This document shows, piece by piece, positions 62,133 through 64,000 of a stretch of DNA of 64,000 nucleotides (position 1 is the stretch's first letter; each line of letters starts with the position of its first letter). Where the stretch lies: the NCBI GenBank assembly GCA_001316125.1, contig BBCS01000004.1:77281-141280 (forward strand), in the 5' to 3' direction. This DNA comes from Vulcanisaeta distributa JCM 11213 (GTDB lineage Archaea > Thermoproteota > Thermoprotei > Thermoproteales > Thermocladiaceae). Position numbers and translations under genes: made by a program. Under the pieces are notes generated by a model. That model did not search any database. It was not told the DNA's origin and was given only the letters and a program-made list of their open reading frames with translations.

Positions 62133-62908
62133 ATGGGGGGGATGGTTGGTAAGGTCATCATCGCAGGGGGGGAGGACCTGGTGATGAGGGATTACTAACG
62201 CTTAAGTGCATCGAGGCTTTGAGGAGCGCCGATGTGGTGATTTATGACAGGTTAATACCTAGGTCGGCCCTGAACTACGTGCGCCAGAGGCCCAATTAAT
62301 CTATGCCGGTAAGGAGCCAGGTAGGCACACGATGGAGGAGGACGAGATAATAAGGATTATGATAAGTGAGGCAGGTAATGGCAAGACCGTGGTTAGGCTC
62401 CATGGTGGTGACGCATTCCTGTTTGGCAGGGGGGGTTTTGAGGAGTGCGTGGCTGTGCTTAGTGCTGGCATACCCTGTGAGGTCATTCCAGGCGTAACCT
62501 CGCTATAGCTGCGCCAGAGGCTTACCTAATACCGCCAGTACTACGTGGTGTCTCTAGCTCGGTGGCTATAGTGACCGGCACAGAGGACCCGAGGAAGGGT
62601 AGGTCATTCGTGAACTTCAGAGAATTGGCTAAGGCCGTCAACACGATCATAATACTGATGGGCGCGTCGAGGATAGCGAGATAGCCAGGGAATTAATTGA
62701 GGGCGGTCTTGACCCAGGTACTTATGTTGCTGTAATAACGAGGGCGTATATGGAGAATAGTAAGGTCGTGATAACCACGGTGGGTAAGTTATCCTCTGGG
62801 GGGGAGGTAGGTGTGGAAAATCCCTCAGTTATTGTGGTTGGAGATGTCGTACGTGAGGGATTGAAGGCGATGAGGATTGCGGGAATAAGCTTCGAAATGA
62901 ATGTTTAA
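62133..62908 (+). CDS. cobA: Uroporphyrinogen-III C-methyltransferase (SUMT, CobA), frame-broken
   Basis: Recognised by translation of broken frames. VGKVIIAGGGPGDEGLLTLK (SAM-binding glycines, needs G5 at 62166), ALRSADVVIYDRLI, YAGKEPGRHTMEEDE, VVRLHGGDAFLFGRG, IPCEVIPGVTSA, AAPEAYLIPPVLRGVSSSVA, IVTGTEDPRKGRSF and MGASRIAEIARELI are all CobA/SUMT motifs. Breaks at ~62285, ~62505, ~62670 (missing G). Joined ~255 aa. Dimethylates uroporphyrinogen III to precorrin-2, the entry to sirohaem and cobalamin. ATG at 62133 or 62142. Completes the HemD-CbiX-CbiB-CobQ set in this window. Confidence 0.9.
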
Positions 62909-62929
62909 TAAAAGGTGCTGCGGATAAGT

Positions 62930-62990
62930 CACTGTGATGAGGCACGAGCGTGGCGGATAACGTGACGAGCTTGCGCCCATACTGACCCGG
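62930..62990 (+). ncRNA. C/D box sRNA
   Basis: Box C GTGATGA (62934-62940), 13-nt guide GGCACGAGCGTGG, D' CGGA (62954-62957), 4-nt spacer, C' GTGACGA (62962-62968), 13-nt guide GCTTGCGCCCATA, box D CTGA (62982-62985). The guides have equal lengths and the D'-C' spacer is the normal one. First guide is complementary to GCTCGTGCC (universal 16S helix 34-35 region); the second to TATGGGCGCAAGC, like the conserved 16S stretch TGGGCGCAAGC. TATA-like GTTTAATAAAAG (62904) sits ~25 nt before. Placed between cobA and amzA. Confidence 0.85.
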
Positions 62991-63033
62991 AGGTTAATGC
63001 ATTAAAGCATTGATTAAGGCTGTTGGTTGGGTC

Positions 63034-63561
63034 ATGAAGAAGATCCTCGTGTTGACGGAGGTAGAGCTCCCAAGTGATTTCCCTAGGCAGGTTGAGCGTT
63101 ACCTGGGTAATTTGGTTCAGGTTGAGATGAGGAGGACGGATTTTGAGGGGTTGAAGTCCCAGTTCAGAGACGTCAGGAGGGGGGTCAGGTAAGGGCTGAT
63201 GTGCTCCTTGATTACCTGGAGCCAGGGTCAGGGGGTTATGAGGGTTTTGATAAGATTGTGCTCGTGATTGACGATGATGGCTATGTGGAGGGGGGGCTGA
63301 ACTTCGTATTCGGGGGGGTTGCGAAGATGAGCGGATCATTAGCTAGTATTCACAAAGAGACTACGTGGGGAGCAATCACTCTACCAACTGAGAATACTTA
63401 AGGAGGTACTTCATGAGTTGGGTCACTCCTTCGGGCTAGACCACTGCACAGACCCCCCCAGGTGCGTCATGTACTTCAGCAACACGATAGAGGATACGGA
63501 TAGGAAGGGTCCAGGGTACTGCCAAAGATGCATGGCTAAATTACGCTCATTACTTCGTTAA
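63034..63561 (+). CDS. amzA: Archaemetzincin zinc protease, frame-broken
   Basis: ATG 63034 (KKILVLTEVELPSDFPRQVE). Metzincin site HELGHSFGLDHC (HExxHxxGxxHC) and downstream zinc-finger Cys (CTDPPRCVMY ... YCQRCMAK), characteristic of archaemetzincin with CX4CX14CX2C-like metal binding. Breaks at ~63190 and ~63340 (IKFTKRLRGEQSLYQLRIL region). Joined ~175 aa, usual size. A peptidase of unknown physiological substrate. C7 at 63454 adds one Pro. TATA-like ATTAAAG (63001) lies ~30 nt before the start. Confidence 0.88.
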
Positions 63562-63590
63562 TTCAATGACGGTTATATCCTGGGGGGGAA

Positions 63591-64000
63591 TTAACCATCC
63601 CAACTCTCAGGATTAGGCAACCCCAAGTAATCGCTTATCGCGTGGTTAATGTCATCTATACTCCGTAAGTTTACACTCATAATTTTCGATGGAATGGGGG
63701 GGATGGCTAAGTAATCATCCTCAAGAAACCTGGTCCAACTCTCCGATATTTTCCTACCGAATATCATCAATACCTCCCTGAATATTACTGAGTTGTACCA
63801 AGCGGCAATCATTGGGTTGTTGGTCCTTATTACGTAGAAGTTCTTCGAGGCGCACAACGGCTTATCGCTGTAATTAGCAATAACCTTATGCCTGGTAAGG
63901 TCCACCTTATCATGGATGAACACATGGCCAAAGGGCACCTTAGACCTTAACTGTATCCATACATGTCGATACCACTTATCGCCAAATTTTAGGGCTGGTA
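63591..64000 (-). CDS. C-terminal part of a DNA methyltransferase/type IIG-like protein
   Basis: Minus-strand frame entering from beyond the right edge; only ~135 C-terminal residues are seen: KFGDKWYRHVWIQLRSKVPF, NYSDKPLCASKNFYVIRTNN, then WYNSVIFREVLMIFGRKISE and DDYLAIPPIPSK. This order (strand, SKNFYVI, WYNS helix, FLEDDYLAIP) is the pattern of the target-recognition C-terminus of N6-adenine methyltransferases of Eco57I/TaqI type. The catalytic NPPY motif would lie outside the window. A methylase would interest given the G-run anomaly, but no link is shown. Confidence 0.6.
   Translation of the reverse strand, partial: PALKFGDKWYRHVWIQLRSKVPFGHVFIHDKVDLTRHKVIANYSDKPLCASKNFYVIRTNNPMIAAWYNSVIFREVLMIFGRKISESWTRFLEDDYLAIPPIPSKIMSVNLRSIDDINHAISDYLGLPNPESWDG

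Larger units (their letters stand above)
1..64000. repeat. Over-represented G7/C7 runs throughout the window
   Basis: Runs of seven G or C (a few of six or eight) occur on the order of a hundred or more times by eye, where chance in a genome of this composition would give only a few. They lie in genes of both strands, intergenic DNA and the tRNA intron. Within genes they give one extra Gly or Pro at conserved positions. Examples: 3339-3355 (two), 10203, 37104, 55034, 55053, 57316. Runs of four are comparatively few but present (17451, 18102). Confidence 0.85.

Overview
This window looks like a hyperthermophilic archaeon of the Thermoproteota, most likely the Thermoproteales (a Vulcanisaeta or Caldivirga type genome). 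The grounds are leaderless genes with a TATA box about 26 nt before the start codon, a tRNA-Val with an intron at a non-canonical position, a set of C/D box sRNAs, and archaeal families such as TmcA, NurA, archaemetzincin, COG1031 radical SAM, DUF357-RibL and GH57. No rRNA, CRISPR array, complete insertion sequence or prophage was seen.

Layout. 0-1.7 kb: minus-strand operon of small helical proteins behind a ribbon-helix-helix protein. 1.7-4.8 kb: tmcA, a C/D sRNA and a pyrimidine-dimer glycosylase. 5-8.5 kb: a NuoM/NuoL-like proton-pumping pair. 8.5-13.8 kb: LutB-like protein, a PurM-fold protein, threonine deaminase plus RidA, and a solitary Cas4-like nuclease. 13.9-21.4 kb: moeA, nurA, a thioredoxin-fold fusion, COG1031 radical SAM and a HEPN/MNT pair. 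21.5-27.2 kb: large secreted surface proteins. 27.2-33 kb: MarC, a C/D sRNA, MetE, an asparagine synthetase A-like enzyme, CobQ and two winged-helix regulators. 33-39 kb: DUF4382 protein, APC permease, RCK-type protein, KDG kinase, tRNA-Val(GAC) and a third large surface protein. 39-48 kb: acyl-CoA synthetase, K+ channel, then a tetrapyrrole/cobalamin group (HemD, epimerase, rhomboid-like protein, CbiX, CbiB), a regulator and RibL. 48-56 kb: ProRS, ferredoxin, RIO-like kinase, PUA protein, M16 peptidase, sirtuin and two C/D sRNAs. 56-64 kb: GH57 glycosidase, amidohydrolase, VWA protein, QueD, CobA/SUMT, a C/D sRNA, archaemetzincin and the end of a DNA methyltransferase.

Two sequence-level properties affect everything. 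First, G or C runs of exactly seven (sometimes eight) bases are hugely over-represented, on the order of a hundred or more by eye. In conserved motifs each adds exactly one Gly or Pro: the TmcA P-loop, sirtuin GIPDFRGP, GH57 DGENW, and the stem of the tRNA intron all fit a true run of four. Second, many genes are split by one-base indels. At about a dozen sites the break is a G5/C5 run where four bases restore the frame; at others one G is missing from a GGG or GG. I read both as a systematic consensus problem with G runs, and annotate split genes as single genes. If the runs were real, they would be very unusual biology.

The likeliest new biology is: (i) three otherwise different surface proteins that share one N-terminal cassette (MNSRSK...), (ii) five C/D box sRNAs, several with guides matching universal 16S rRNA segments and two sharing one guide, and (iii) the unexplained helical-protein operon at the left edge.
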